From contig NZ_CP107880.1 in assembly GCF_036013745.1 (NCBI RefSeq), positions 7,378,001-7,442,000 of the forward strand: a DNA stretch of 64,000 bases. The letters run 5' to 3'. Made by a program: the position numbers and the translations under genes. Within the stretch, counting starts at the first letter, position 1. Each line of letters opens with the position of its first letter. The notes beneath the pieces are model-generated. The model had not been told where the DNA came from. It was given only the letters and a program-made list of their open reading frames with translations, and did no database searches. The DNA comes from Streptomyces sp. NBC_00483 (lineage in GTDB: Bacteria > Actinomycetota > Actinomycetes > Streptomycetales > Streptomycetaceae). This document shows, in pieces, positions 34,534 to 45,034 of this stretch.

Positions 34534-35187
34534 TCAGTCCGCGCGGCCCGTCGCCGCCACCGTCACGCCGAGGCCTATCAGCGCGAAGCCGCCCGTCCCG
34601 CCGATCATCGAGAGCCGCCGGTCCGAGCGCGCGAACCAGGTGCGCGCCGCCGACGCGGTGAGCCCCCACAGCGTGTCGGTGACCAGGCCTATGGAGATCG
34701 GGATCAGGCCCAACAGGAGCATCTGCGTGGTGACATGACCCACGTCGTGGTTCACGAACTGCGGGAGCACCGCCGCGAAGAACACGATGCCCTTCGGGTT
34801 GGTGACGCCCACGAGCACTCCGTCGGCCACGGTGCGCAGATCGCCGCGCGGTGGTCCCGCCGGGCCCCTTATGTCCGAGGCCTTCAGGTCGCGCCGGTGC
34901 CGGAACGCCTGCACGCCCAGGTACACGAGGTACGCCGCGCCCGCGAACTTCACCGCCAGGAACAGCGACGCCGACCGCTCCACGAGCGCGCCGATACCGA
35001 GCGCCACCGCCACGACCAGCAGGTACGAGCCGACGACATTGCCGAGCGCCGTCGCCACCGCTGTACGCCGCCCGTGCGCGAGCGCCCGCCCGATCACGAA
35101 CAGCACGCTCGGCCCCGGAACCACGATCACCAGCAGCGACATCGCCGCGAACGCCAGGTACCGGTCCATCGACACCATGTCCGCCAT
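34534..35187 (-). CDS. LysE/RhtB family amino-acid exporter
   Basis: 217 residues from ATG 35187, GGAGG three bases upstream (ATG 35178 is also possible). Six hydrophobic segments are present. The family marks are PGPSVLFVIGRALAHGRR near the N-terminus and VGVTNPKGIVFFAAVLPQF in the middle. Members export amino acids such as lysine, homoserine or threonine. The gene converges with the glycosylase gene (21 bases apart). The region upstream has repeated GGTTCYGCGTG segments of unknown meaning. Confidence 0.9.
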   Translation of the reverse strand: MADMVSMDRYLAFAAMSLLVIVVPGPSVLFVIGRALAHGRRTAVATALGNVVGSYLLVVAVALGIGALVERSASLFLAVKFAGAAYLVYLGVQAFRHRRDLKASDIRGPAGPPRGDLRTVADGVLVGVTNPKGIVFFAAVLPQFVNHDVGHVTTQMLLLGLIPISIGLVTDTLWGLTASAARTWFARSDRRLSMIGGTGGFALIGLGVTVAATGRAD

Positions 35188-35311
35188 GGTCCTCCGCCCC
35201 CTCCCGCCTCGTCCCTCACCGCACGCGGAACCACACGCAGAACCGCACACAGACCATTGAAGCCCACGCCACTGACAATCGCCGGGCCCCACCATCAACC
35301 CGCCGTCACCC

Positions 35312-36160
35312 CTACGGCAATATCCCCGCCCGCCGAGCCGCCACCACGGCCTCTCCTCGCGTGTGCGTCCCCAACTTCCGCATGGCGGAGCGGAGATACC
35401 CCTTCACGGTCTCCGGGCGCAGGCCGAGCCGCTCGCCCGCCCGCGCGTTCGTCGCACCCGCCGCCACGCACGCGAGCACGTCCACCTCGCGCGGCGTGAG
35501 CCGCACCGGAGCCTCCGCGGGCCGCACCGGATCCGACGCCAGGGCCAACTTGCCGCACACCGCGAGCAGCTCGCCCCGCAGCCCGGGGTCGACGAGCTTC
35601 GGCGCGAGCGCCCGCAGCGCCCCGTGCGCCTCCCGGACCTCCTCCCACGACCCGCCGTCGTCGGCGGCCGGGGCCCGCGTCACGGCCAGCAGGGACTGGA
35701 CCTCGTCGCGCACCACCAGCGCCTGCTCCACGTCCCGCGCGGCCGCCATCGCCGCGTCGAGCGCCCGGTCGCCGAGCGGCCGGGCCGCGCGCAGCGCCCC
35801 GTACAGGACGCCCCGCACCCGGCGCCGTACGACGACGGGCACCGCGAGGACCGAGTGCAGGCCCTCGGCCGCGACCGCGGCGTCGTACTCGTGGCTGATG
35901 TGCCGCGAGCCCTGGTAGTCGGTGACGGCGCACGCCCTGGCGAGGCTCAGGGCCTTGCCGCCCAGGCCGTTGCCCGCCGTGATGCCGAGGCCGCGCAGCG
36001 CGCCGGTCGACGCGCCGCTGAGTTCGGCGATCCGTACGTGCCCCGCTGCCCGGCCCGCGCTCGCGGTCAGCCCGCCGAACGCCACGGGAAGTCCCGTGCC
36101 CCGGCGCAGCCGCACCAGCGCAGCCCGCATCTCGACCGCCTCGGCCGTTCCTGCGCCCAC
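35312..36160 (-). CDS. GAF - LuxR-type transcriptional regulator
   Basis: 282 residues from GTG 36160 (AGGTGATGG just upstream). Residues about 20-160 form a GAF-like sensor (GLGGKALSLARACAVTDY, GLHSVLAVPVVVRRRVRGVLYG). The C-terminus is a LuxR/GerE HTH: LTPREVDVLACVAAGATNAR, LGLRPETVKGYLRSAMRKLG. No response-regulator receiver domain exists, so the GAF part probably senses a small molecule. The gene is divergent from two acyl-CoA ligase genes with a perfect dyad between, so it likely controls them. Confidence 0.88.
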   Translation of the reverse strand: MGAGTAEAVEMRAALVRLRRGTGLPVAFGGLTASAGRAAGHVRIAELSGASTGALRGLGITAGNGLGGKALSLARACAVTDYQGSRHISHEYDAAVAAEGLHSVLAVPVVVRRRVRGVLYGALRAARPLGDRALDAAMAAARDVEQALVVRDEVQSLLAVTRAPAADDGGSWEEVREAHGALRALAPKLVDPGLRGELLAVCGKLALASDPVRPAEAPVRLTPREVDVLACVAAGATNARAGERLGLRPETVKGYLRSAMRKLGTHTRGEAVVAARRAGILP

Positions 36161-36186
36161 CGTCCATCACCTCGCCGCGCACTGTT

Positions 36187-36204
36187 CACCCCCGTATGGG
36201 GGTG
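36187..36204. promoter_or_regulatory. Dyad between LuxR regulator and acyl-CoA ligase operon
   Basis: CACCCCC (36187-36193) and GGGGGTG (36198-36204) form a perfect 7-bp dyad around GTAT, 27 bases before the regulator start and 100 bases before the ligase start. LuxR-type dimers bind dyads of this size. Confidence 0.55.
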
Positions 36205-36303
36205 GTGAGACCTGCGTCACTCCCTACACGATGGCAGACACGTCCCGCGACGGTGCGGGACATGCGGTGGATCCCGGGCCACCCAAGGACATACGGAGCG
36301 CAG

Positions 36304-38019
36304 ATGACGACGGCGAACGGACCGACGGCGAACGGATCCGCGGCGAACGGATCCACGGAACAGTTCCGCACAGCCCGTGACTTCCTGTTGCAGCACGCAC
36401 GGGACTACGAGTCGGCGTACGAGGGCTTCGCCTGGCCCCGCCCCGAGCGCTTCAACTGGGCCCTCGACTGGTTCGACGTCATCGCCGAAGGCAACGACAA
36501 GACCGCCCTGCACATCGTCGAGGAGGACGACTCCGAGGCGCGGTTCTCCTTCGACACCATGCGCCGCCGCTCCAACCAGGTCGCCAACTGGCTGCGCGGG
36601 CACGGGGTCGGCGCGGGCGACCGGGTGCTGCTCATGCTCGGCAACCAGGTCGAGCTGTGGGAGGTGATGCTCGCCGCGATGAAGCTGCGGGCCGTCGTCA
36701 TCCCCGCCACGCCGCTGCTCGGCCCCGCCGATCTGACCGACCGCGTGGAGCGCGGCCGTGCCCGGCACGTCGTCGCCCGCCCCGAGGACGTCGCCAAGTT
36801 CGGCGAGGTGCCGGGGGAGTACTCCCGGATCGTGGTCGGCGCGGCCGCGGCCGACGAGGGCTGGCTCGCCTACGAGGACGCCGCCGGCGCCGCCGACACC
36901 TTCGAGCCCGACGGGGTGACCGGCGCCGAGGACCCGCTGCTCCTGTACTTCACGTCCGGCACGACCGCCCGCCCCAAGCTGGTCGAGCACACCCATGTCT
37001 CGTACCCCATCGGGCATCTGGCGACGATGTACTGGATCGGCCTGCGCCCCGGCGACGTCCACCTCAACATCTCCTCGCCCGGCTGGGCCAAGCACGCCTG
37101 GTCGAACTTCTTCGCGCCGTGGAACGCCGAGGCGACCGTCTTCCTCTACAACTACACGCGCTTCGACGCGGGGCGCCTGATGGCCACGATGGACCGCGCG
37201 GGAGTGACGTCCTTCTGTGCGCCGCCCACCGTGTGGCGCATGCTCATCCAGGCCGACCTCACCGTCCTGCGTACGCCGCCCAGGGAGGTCGTCGCCGCGG
37301 GCGAACCGCTGAACCCCGAGGTCATCGAGCAGGTCGAGCGCGCCTGGGGCATCACCATCCGCGACGGCTTCGGGCAGACCGAGACCTCCGTCCAGGTCTC
37401 CAACAGCCCCGGCCAGCGCCTCAAGTCCGGCTCCATGGGCCGCCCGAGCCCCGGCTTCAAGGTCGAGCTGCTCGACCCGGTGACCGGCGCGCCCGGTGCG
37501 GACGAGGGTGAGATCAGCCTCGACCTCTCCGCCCGCCCCGTCGGCCTGATGGTCGGCTATCACGGCGACCCGGAGCGCACGGCGGAGTCGATGGCGGGCG
37601 GCTACTACCGCACCGGCGACATCGGCTCCCGCGACGCCGACGGCTACCTCACGTACGTGGGCCGCGCCGACGACGTCTTCAAGGCCAGCGACTACAAGAT
37701 CAGCCCCTTCGAGCTGGAGAGCGCCCTGCTCGAACACGAGGCGGTTGCCGAGGCGGCCGTCGTGCCCGCCCCCGACGCACTGCGGCTCGCCGTCCCGAAG
37801 GCGTACGTCGTGCTCGCCGAGGGATTCGAACCGGGCCCGGACGCCGCCGAGTTGCTCTTCGAGCACTCCCGCGCGGTCCTCGCCCCGTACAAGCGCGTGC
37901 GCCGCATCGAGTTCGCCGAGCTGCCCAAGACGGTCTCCGGGAAGATCCGCCGCATCGAGCTGCGCGAGGCCACCGCCAAGGGCTCCGTCGCCGAGTACCG
38001 CGAGGAGGACTTCAAGTGA
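36304..38019 (+). CDS. Acyl-CoA synthetase, medium-chain/benzoate type (AMP-binding)
   Basis: 571 residues from ATG 36304 (GGAG about seven bases upstream). An adenylate-forming enzyme: P-loop [18 protein letters not shown]5 motif [10 protein letters not shown]7 [16 protein letters not shown], and the C-terminal catalytic Lys in [15 protein letters not shown]. Overall order resembles the MACS group (medium-chain or aromatic acyl-CoA synthetases). It makes acyl-AMP from an acid and ATP, then the CoA thioester. A low-complexity [16 protein letters not shown] start is unusual but harmless. It overlaps the second ligase gene by GTGA and is probably controlled by the divergent GAF-LuxR protein. 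Confidence 0.92.
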   Translation: MTTANGPTANGSAANGSTEQFRTARDFLLQHARDYESAYEGFAWPRPERFNWALDWFDVIAEGNDKTALHIVEEDDSEARFSFDTMRRRSNQVANWLRGHGVGAGDRVLLMLGNQVELWEVMLAAMKLRAVVIPATPLLGPADLTDRVERGRARHVVARPEDVAKFGEVPGEYSRIVVGAAAADEGWLAYEDAAGAADTFEPDGVTGAEDPLLLYFTSGTTARPKLVEHTHVSYPIGHLATMYWIGLRPGDVHLNISSPGWAKHAWSNFFAPWNAEATVFLYNYTRFDAGRLMATMDRAGVTSFCAPPTVWRMLIQADLTVLRTPPREVVAAGEPLNPEVIEQVERAWGITIRDGFGQTETSVQVSNSPGQRLKSGSMGRPSPGFKVELLDPVTGAPGADEGEISLDLSARPVGLMVGYHGDPERTAESMAGGYYRTGDIGSRDADGYLTYVGRADDVFKASDYKISPFELESALLEHEAVAEAAVVPAPDALRLAVPKAYVVLAEGFEPGPDAAELLFEHSRAVLAPYKRVRRIEFAELPKTVSGKIRRIELREATAKGSVAEYREEDFK

Positions 38020-39650
38020 GCGCCGCATCAGGGGAGTTGTCGTACGAGTTGTCGTACACGCACGGGACCAGCGAGGCGCCGCTCCTCGGTGACACCGTCG
38101 GCCGCAACCTGCGGCGGGCCGTCGAGGCCTGGCCCGACAATGAGGCGCTGGTCGACATGGCCGACGGGCGCCGCTGGACGTACGCCCAATTCGGCGACGA
38201 TGTAGGGCGGTTGGCGCGCGGGCTGATGGCCCGGGGGATCGCCAAGGGGGACCGTGTCGGCATCTGGGCGGTCAACTGCGCCGAGTGGGTGCTCGTGCAG
38301 TACGCGACCGCGCGGATCGGCGCGATCATGGTGAACATCAACCCCGCCTACCGGGCACACGAGTTGGCGTTCGTGCTCAAGCAGTCGGGTGTCTCGCTCC
38401 TTGTCTCGTCGACCGAGCACAAGGGCACGGACTATCGCGAACTGGTACGGCAAGTGGCGCCCGAATGCCCGCAGGTGCGCGAGCAGGTCTTCATCGGAAC
38501 GGACAGCTGGGACGCCCTGGTGGCGGCAGCGGACGGCGTCACGGATGACCAACTGGCGGTGCGGGAAGCCGAGTTGTCCTGCGACGATCCGGTCAACCTC
38601 CAGTACACCTCCGGCACGACCGGCTTCCCGAAGGGCGCCACGCTCTCCCACCACAACATCCTCAACAACGGGTACTGGGTGGGGGAGACGGTCGGCTACA
38701 CCGAGCAGGACCGGGTGTGTCTGCCCGTTCCCTTCTATCACTGCTTCGGCATGGTGATGGGGAACCTCGGCGCCACCTCGCACGGTGCGTGCATCGTCAT
38801 CCCCGGCCCGTCCTTCGAGCCGACCGCCACCCTGCGCGCCGTGCAGCAGGAGCGGTGCACCTCGCTGTACGGCGTACCGACCATGTTCATCGCGGAGTTG
38901 AACCTGCCCGACTTCGCGACGTACGACCTGAGCAGTCTGCGTACGGGGATCATGGCGGGCTCCCCGTGCCCGGTCGAGGTGATGAAGCGGGTCGTCGCCG
39001 AGATGCACATGGCCGAGGTCTCCATCTGTTACGGCATGACCGAGACGTCCCCCGTCTCCTTGCAGACGCGCCGCGACGACGACCTGGAGCGCCGCACCGG
39101 CACCGTCGGCCGCGTCCTGCCGCACATCGAGGTCAAGGTGATCGACCCGGTCACCGGCGTCACGCTGCCGCGCGGCGAACCCGGTGAGCTGTGCACGCGC
39201 GGGTACAGCGTCATGCTCGGCTACTGGGACGAGCCGGAGAAGACCGCCGAGGTCATCGACGCCGGCCGGTGGATGCACACGGGCGACCTCGCGGTCATCC
39301 GCGAGGACGGCTACGGGCAGATCGTCGGGCGCATCAAGGACATGATCATCCGCGGCGGCGAGAACATCTCCCCGCGCGAGATCGAGGAGTTCCTCTACGG
39401 GCATCCGAAGATCGCCGACGTGCAGGTCGTGGGCGTGCCGCACGAGAAGTACGGCGAGGAGGTGCTCGCCTGTGTGATCCTGCGCGACCCCGTGGAGGCG
39501 CTGACCCTCGACGAAGTGCGCGCCTTCTGTCGCGACCGGCTCGCGCACTACAAAATCCCGAGCCGTCTGCGTCTTCTCGAACGGTTCCCGATGACCGTCA
39601 GCGGGAAGGTCCGGAAGGTGGAACTCCGAGAGGGGTACGGGGAGTTGTAG
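38016..39650 (+). CDS. Fatty acyl-CoA synthetase (FadD-like AMP-binding)
   Basis: 544 residues from GTG 38016, inside the previous stop. Motifs: [19 protein letters not shown] (P-loop), [34 protein letters not shown] and the Lys in [14 protein letters not shown]. The [13 protein letters not shown] and [14 protein letters not shown] stretches are typical of FadD-like ligases of the medium/long-chain group. It activates fatty acids to CoA esters for beta-oxidation or lipid synthesis. Coupling to the first ligase means the two are made together; they may handle different acids of one pathway. Confidence 0.93.
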   Translation: MSAASGELSYELSYTHGTSEAPLLGDTVGRNLRRAVEAWPDNEALVDMADGRRWTYAQFGDDVGRLARGLMARGIAKGDRVGIWAVNCAEWVLVQYATARIGAIMVNINPAYRAHELAFVLKQSGVSLLVSSTEHKGTDYRELVRQVAPECPQVREQVFIGTDSWDALVAAADGVTDDQLAVREAELSCDDPVNLQYTSGTTGFPKGATLSHHNILNNGYWVGETVGYTEQDRVCLPVPFYHCFGMVMGNLGATSHGACIVIPGPSFEPTATLRAVQQERCTSLYGVPTMFIAELNLPDFATYDLSSLRTGIMAGSPCPVEVMKRVVAEMHMAEVSICYGMTETSPVSLQTRRDDDLERRTGTVGRVLPHIEVKVIDPVTGVTLPRGEPGELCTRGYSVMLGYWDEPEKTAEVIDAGRWMHTGDLAVIREDGYGQIVGRIKDMIIRGGENISPREIEEFLYGHPKIADVQVVGVPHEKYGEEVLACVILRDPVEALTLDEVRAFCRDRLAHYKIPSRLRLLERFPMTVSGKVRKVELREGYGEL

Positions 39651-39674
39651 AACCGGCAACCGCAATAGGGGGGC

Positions 39675-40196
39675 TCACGGCTCCCTTCGCATGCACACCC
39701 TGGGCCACCGGTCCAGACCGTGCTCGGCCTCGGCCGCGCGGATCGCGCGCAGCCCCGGTGTGAGCTCGGCCCCGGAGAGCCGGCGGAAACCGAGGCGCTC
39801 GTAGTACGGGGCGTTCCACGGAACGTCGGCGAACGTGGTCAGGGTGAGGCCGGTCAGGCCCTGGTCGCGCGCGCAGTCGGCGGCGCACGCGATCAGGGTC
39901 TGACCCACGCCGCGGCGGGCGGCGTCCGGGTGCACGGTGACCTGCTCGATGTGGAAGGCGCCGTCGACGGCCTCGGCGACCAGGTAGGCGACCACGGTCC
40001 CGGTGTCCTCGGTCCCGGTGTCCTCGGCCGCGACCCAGGCGTGCCCCGCCCGCCGGAACCGCTCCAGTTCGGCAATCGTGGGTGGCGCGTCGTCGGCGAT
40101 CGCGTCCATGCCGACCGTACGGAAGATCTCGCCCGCGGCCGTCTCGATCGCCTGGAGGCGGGGGAGGTCGGCGGGCTCGGCGCTACGAATGATCAC
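39675..40196 (-). CDS. GNAT family N-acetyltransferase
   Basis: 173 residues from GTG 40196. GNAT motif A is VTVHPDAARRGVGQTLIAC (acetyl-CoA pyrophosphate loop), motif B WNAPYYERLGFRRL. Substrate unknown; members acetylate amines of small molecules or proteins. CATACT lies about six bases before the start and no ribosome site is seen, so a leaderless transcript is plausible. The DTGTEDTGT stretch at about residue 59 is a small internal duplication. It converges on the fadD-like gene. Confidence 0.9.
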   Translation of the reverse strand: MIIRSAEPADLPRLQAIETAAGEIFRTVGMDAIADDAPPTIAELERFRRAGHAWVAAEDTGTEDTGTVVAYLVAEAVDGAFHIEQVTVHPDAARRGVGQTLIACAADCARDQGLTGLTLTTFADVPWNAPYYERLGFRRLSGAELTPGLRAIRAAEAEHGLDRWPRVCMRREP

Positions 40197-40249
40197 CCGG
40201 AGAGTATGCCGAGGTGGGGGCGCCGGGTCACCGGAATTATGTGCCGGGT

Positions 40250-40309
40250 GCCTATGTGCGGCGCGCCTACGTGTCGTGCGTCTATGTATCGCGCGCCTAC
40301 GTGCTTACG
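40250..40309 (+). repeat. 4 x 15-bp tandem repeat
   Basis: Units start at 40250 (GCCTATGTGCGGCGC), 40265 (GCCTACGTGTCGTGC), 40280 (GTCTATGTATCGCGC) and 40295 (GCCTACGTGCTTACG), with a weaker fifth at 40235. They lie between the GNAT start and the end of the zinc-ribbon gene and touch its stop codon. No gene can be supported in them. Confidence 0.7.
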
Positions 40310-40997
40310 CCCCGCCCGCGATCAGCTCGTCCGCCGGGCTGTTCACCGGCTGCGGAACCCCGGCGAGGTCGAGGACGAACAGCGGGACGCCGAGGGCGTC
40401 GGCGCGGGTGCTGGCCTCGTCCGCGTAACCGGCCAGCGAGAAATAGGCGCAGGCCGCGGACTCCGTCATCGACTGCAGCCACAGGCACTCCACGTCGCGC
40501 AGCGTCGCGGGCCGCACCGACGGCTCGACCTGGACGACGACCCCGCGCGCCGCGAGCCCGATGCCGGAGGGCGGGCGCTGGTCGGCCCTGCGTACGTCGT
40601 CGTAGCCGAGCCAGCGCAGATACAGCGCCACGGCCGTCACGGCGTCGCGCGCGGTGCGGATGGCGACGGGCTGGAACGCGGGGCGCGGGGGCGCGGCCGT
40701 GCGCGGCAGCGGGATGTGGGCGGGCGCGGGCGCCTGGTCGTCGTGGACCGGGACGCGCAGCACCGAGCCGCAGGCGCAGCCCAGCTCCGGCCGGGGCCAC
40801 CGGTCGTGCCGCCCGCACATGGGGCAGCGCAGCGTCACCCAGTCGTCGTCCCAGGTGCGCTCGGAGACGGGGACGGGAGCCGCGCCGCGCACCATCGGCG
40901 GCGCGACGGGCGCGCCACAGGCGCAGGGCAGGGCCTGGGGTGCGTACAGATGCTCGCGCCGGCAGGTGGGGCAGCGCAGGTGGGTGGGCTCGGCCAT
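40305..40997 (-). CDS. Double zinc-ribbon protein with degenerate Mrr/PD-(D/E)xK-like domain
   Basis: 230 residues from ATG 40997 (GGGGGAG five bases upstream). The first half has two zinc ribbons, CPTC...CACG and CPMC...CACG. The second half (about 125-225) follows the restriction-endonuclease-like order of Mrr proteins: VALYLRWLGYDDV, then GIGLAARGVVVQVEP, CAYFSLAGYADEASTRADAL and VPLFVLDLAG. Where active enzymes have Asp and the (Q/E)xK triad, this one has GIGL and QVE, so nuclease activity is doubtful. It may bind nucleic acid through the ribbons. Fold assignment is by eye and only moderately sure. The gene stands alone. Confidence 0.6.
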   Translation of the reverse strand: MAEPTHLRCPTCRREHLYAPQALPCACGAPVAPPMVRGAAPVPVSERTWDDDWVTLRCPMCGRHDRWPRPELGCACGSVLRVPVHDDQAPAPAHIPLPRTAAPPRPAFQPVAIRTARDAVTAVALYLRWLGYDDVRRADQRPPSGIGLAARGVVVQVEPSVRPATLRDVECLWLQSMTESAACAYFSLAGYADEASTRADALGVPLFVLDLAGVPQPVNSPADELIAGGA

Positions 40998-41055
40998 GGC
41001 AACTCCCCCTCGGTCCTGCCCCGGAAACGGATCGACGTCTGTCTCATCATCCACC

Positions 41056-41123
41056 TTGACGGCCTCCAAAGCGCCCCTCTACATTGCTTCCATATAGCAG
41101 AACCTAGTTTCCGCATCGTGAAA
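41056..41123 (+). promoter_or_regulatory. gcl promoter and downstream operator
   Basis: TTGACG (41056-41061) and TACATT (41080-41085) are 18 bases apart. About 16 bases after the expected start point lies TTTCCGCATCGTGAAA (41108-41123), related to the hyi site at 48558-48572; the shared core is TTCCGCA-N4-G-R-AA. The position suits a roadblock repressor, plausibly the IclR-type allantoin regulator AllR (inference). The untranslated leader would be about 190 bases; the rest of it, 41124-41283, shows no further clear element. Confidence 0.6.
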
Positions 41124-41283
41124 GTGATCGAGAGATCGATCGGGAAGCGAGCGCGGGACTAGGCGACGGAATTCAGAGCTCGCCGCGGGGCGCGACGGGA
41201 GCGCGAATCCGACAGCCACAGCCGTAGCCGTAGTTGTACAGCTGCACAGCCGTACACAGTCACAGCAGGAGTCGGGAGCACTC

Positions 41284-43071
<1,788 letters not shown>

Positions 43072-43086
43072 GTCGTACGCCCCTGG

Positions 43087-43121
43087 GCGGGCCGCCGGTT
43101 CCACGCGAACCGGCGGCCCGC
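43087..43121 (+). terminator. gcl terminator
   Basis: GCGGGCCGCCGGTT (43087-43100) pairs perfectly with AACCGGCGGCCCGC (43108-43121), a 14-bp stem with a 7-base loop, followed by GCTTGGTT. Confidence 0.85.
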
Positions 43122-43249
43122 GCTTGGTTGTGCGGGTGGGTTTGTTGCGCGGGGCCGGGGGCTTCGCCGGGGTGGGCGCTTTACGTGATCGGTGTGCGGC
43201 ACCGGGGCTTTGCCGGAGTGGACGCCTGCCGTCATCGATGCGCGGGGGC

Positions 43250-43337
43250 GGGGTTCTGGAGCCGTGCCGCGGTTGGCGTCTGTGGCGGTGGGTGCGTGAC
43301 ACCGGGGTTCTGGTCCTGTGCCGGGGTTGGCGTCTGC
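43250..43337 (+). repeat. Direct repeat with 54-bp period in non-coding stretch
   Basis: GGGGTTCTGG followed six bases later by GCCG and GGTTGGCGTCTG occurs at 43250-43283 and again at 43304-43337. It lies in the gene-free stretch 43122-43522, which otherwise shows only G/C-rich degenerate sequence with GCCGGGG and TGCGCCGGC pieces and no gene I can support. Confidence 0.5.
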
Positions 43338-43522
43338 GTCGCCGGTGCGCTGCGCCGGCCCACGCTCCGGCTGCGCCGACACCCGCTCGTCTCCCACCCG
43401 CCCGCCCCCTCCGGGGAGGGCCGGATCCGTGTCGAGGTCGGCGGCGTTCCGTTGTGGTGCCCGGCACCGTGTGCGGCCTTGCCTAGCACCCTTCCACTCA
43501 AGGCGAAGCGCCGGCGCCACGC

Positions 43523-43553
43523 TTGACCTCAAGCAATCTTGAGGTTGGACGAT
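43523..43553 (+). promoter_or_regulatory. MerR/SoxR-type promoter
   Basis: TTGACC (43523-43528) is followed after 19 bases by GACGAT (43548-43553). Between them sits the perfect dyad ACCTCAAG (43526-43533) - CAAT - CTTGAGGT (43538-43545), closely like a SoxR box. The long spacer with a central dyad is the hallmark of MerR-family activation. No merR or soxR gene is in the window. Confidence 0.7.
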
Positions 43554-43603
43554 CTCCTCAAGTGGTCCGCAAGAGGCGGAGCTTGGAGGGGAAGGGCAGG
43601 CCC

Positions 43604-44587
43604 ATGGAGACGGCTACGGCTACGGCGATGGCGACGGCCGGCGAGTGGATCGAGAGGTACTCGCACTCGCTCACGTCCAGGAAGCCCGACGAACCGTTGG
43701 ACGAACTGCGGCCGCTCGCCCCGCTGGTGCGCGACGCCAAGATCGTGGCGCTGGGAGCCGCCGCCCGGCAGACGCGCGAACTGGCCGACGTGGCACACCG
43801 CATCGTGCGGCTGCTGGTGGAGGAGGAGGGGTTCCGGAGTCTGGCCCTGGAGGGCGACGACCCCGGCCGGCTGGGCCTGGACGCCTACGTCGCCACCGGT
43901 GAAGGGGACCCGCGTGTTCTGCTGGCCGAGGCGCGGTCGTTCTTGCGGACCGCCGGGATCCTCGAACTCGTCCGCTGGATGCGGTCCTACAACGAGCGTC
44001 ACCCGGGTGACCCGGTACGTTTCGCGCGGCCCCTCGTGGAACCGGTGCGCCACCCCACGCGACTCGACGGCCTGGCCGGACTGGAACGCGAACTCGCCGA
44101 CGGTGCGGCCTGGTGGCAGCGGCACAGTGGCGACAAGGTCGTCTACTGGGGCGGCATGGCCCACACGGCCGTCGGCGACCCGCGCACCGTGTCCCCCTCC
44201 GAGCCCCCGCAGACGCACCGGAACATGGGTGGATACCTGCGTGAATTGCTGGGTGAGGACTACCGGTCCGTCGGGCTGACCATGGCGCAGGGGTCGCTTG
44301 CGCACGGTTCTCTTGCGCAGGCCCTGCCTGCTCCGAGCGCGGATTTCGTGGACAGTCTGCTTGGCAGCGCCGCCGGGAACCGGGCCGGGTACCTCCTGGA
44401 TCTGGGCCTCCCGCGCCCCGCGCAGGTCCGCCGCTTCCTGGATGCCCCGACCCGTACGCGGTTGATCGGACCGTTCTACGACCCCCGTAATGATGAGGAC
44501 CATCACCTGTCGGGTGGGTCGCTCGCGAGCTGGTTCGACGTCGTCGTTCATACGCAGGAGGTGACGCCTGCCCGGCTCCTGCCGTAA
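43604..44587 (+). CDS. Erythromycin-esterase-like protein with altered active site
   Basis: 327 residues from ATG 43604, about 43 bases after the start point predicted from the MerR-type promoter. It follows the EreA/EreB pattern: IVALGAAARQTRELADVAHR in place of the canonical GExTHGTxEF block, LVEEEGFRSLALEGD, GDKVVYWGGMAHTAVGD and a C-terminal FDVVVHTQEVTPARLLP. The Glu and His that activate water in true esterases are Ala and Arg here, while the later His (GMAH) is kept, so macrolide hydrolysis is unlikely. It may bind or modify another substrate. Members of this group occur widely in Streptomyces. It is a single-gene unit between gcl and the catalase gene. Confidence 0.75.
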   Translation: METATATAMATAGEWIERYSHSLTSRKPDEPLDELRPLAPLVRDAKIVALGAAARQTRELADVAHRIVRLLVEEEGFRSLALEGDDPGRLGLDAYVATGEGDPRVLLAEARSFLRTAGILELVRWMRSYNERHPGDPVRFARPLVEPVRHPTRLDGLAGLERELADGAAWWQRHSGDKVVYWGGMAHTAVGDPRTVSPSEPPQTHRNMGGYLRELLGEDYRSVGLTMAQGSLAHGSLAQALPAPSADFVDSLLGSAAGNRAGYLLDLGLPRPAQVRRFLDAPTRTRLIGPFYDPRNDEDHHLSGGSLASWFDVVVHTQEVTPARLLP

Positions 44588-44621
44588 GTCCCTGCCGTAA
44601 GTCCCTGCCGTACGCAGGCGA

Positions 44622-44657
44622 AGAGCCCCGGATACGGACCGTCGTATCCGGGGCTCT
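44622..44657 (+). terminator. Terminator after the esterase-like gene
   Basis: AGAGCCCCGGATACG (44622-44636) pairs perfectly with CGTATCCGGGGCTCT (44643-44657), a 15-bp stem and 6-base loop, then GGTT. Between stop and stem CTGCCGTAAGTCC is repeated directly. Confidence 0.85.
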
Positions 44658-45034
44658 GGTTCGGGATGCCGTGGGAGGGGGAGTTGTTGCCGTCCGACGG
44701 CGCGCGACTGGCGGAACATGCATGCGCGCCACCGGACGGAGATCGGGGAAACCGAAACCCCAACGGGCTTGCCCCGTAAGGGAATTGGCTGGGACCGCGG
44801 CGGCTGTCGTACGACGGTTCGCCCGTTCCCCTCCCTCAGGTCGAAAGGGGAGCGGAGGAACCATTACCACCGCACTGGCTCGTACGCTGCACAAGCCGCC
44901 GCGGTCCTCGTCCTCCCGTAGCCGTTCCCGTGGCCACCCCTCATCCGGGTCACGCGAACGCCACGGGCCATTGCGTACGGGGGAAGACCTCCCGCCAACC
45001 CTCGTACGCAGTCTGGGGGCCCAGCCCGAAGAGG
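44658..45034. other. Gene-free stretch before the catalase 3' end
   Basis: No supportable gene on either strand. The codon pattern is irregular and short frames are broken. It may contain decayed coding sequence, but I see no family motif, clear repeat or hairpin in it. Confidence 0.5.

Noticed and set aside
43122..43522. Gene in the stretch after gcl
   Set aside because: Frames are broken up by repeats and show no codon periodicity; the first 81 bases of one frame include the MerR-type promoter itself.
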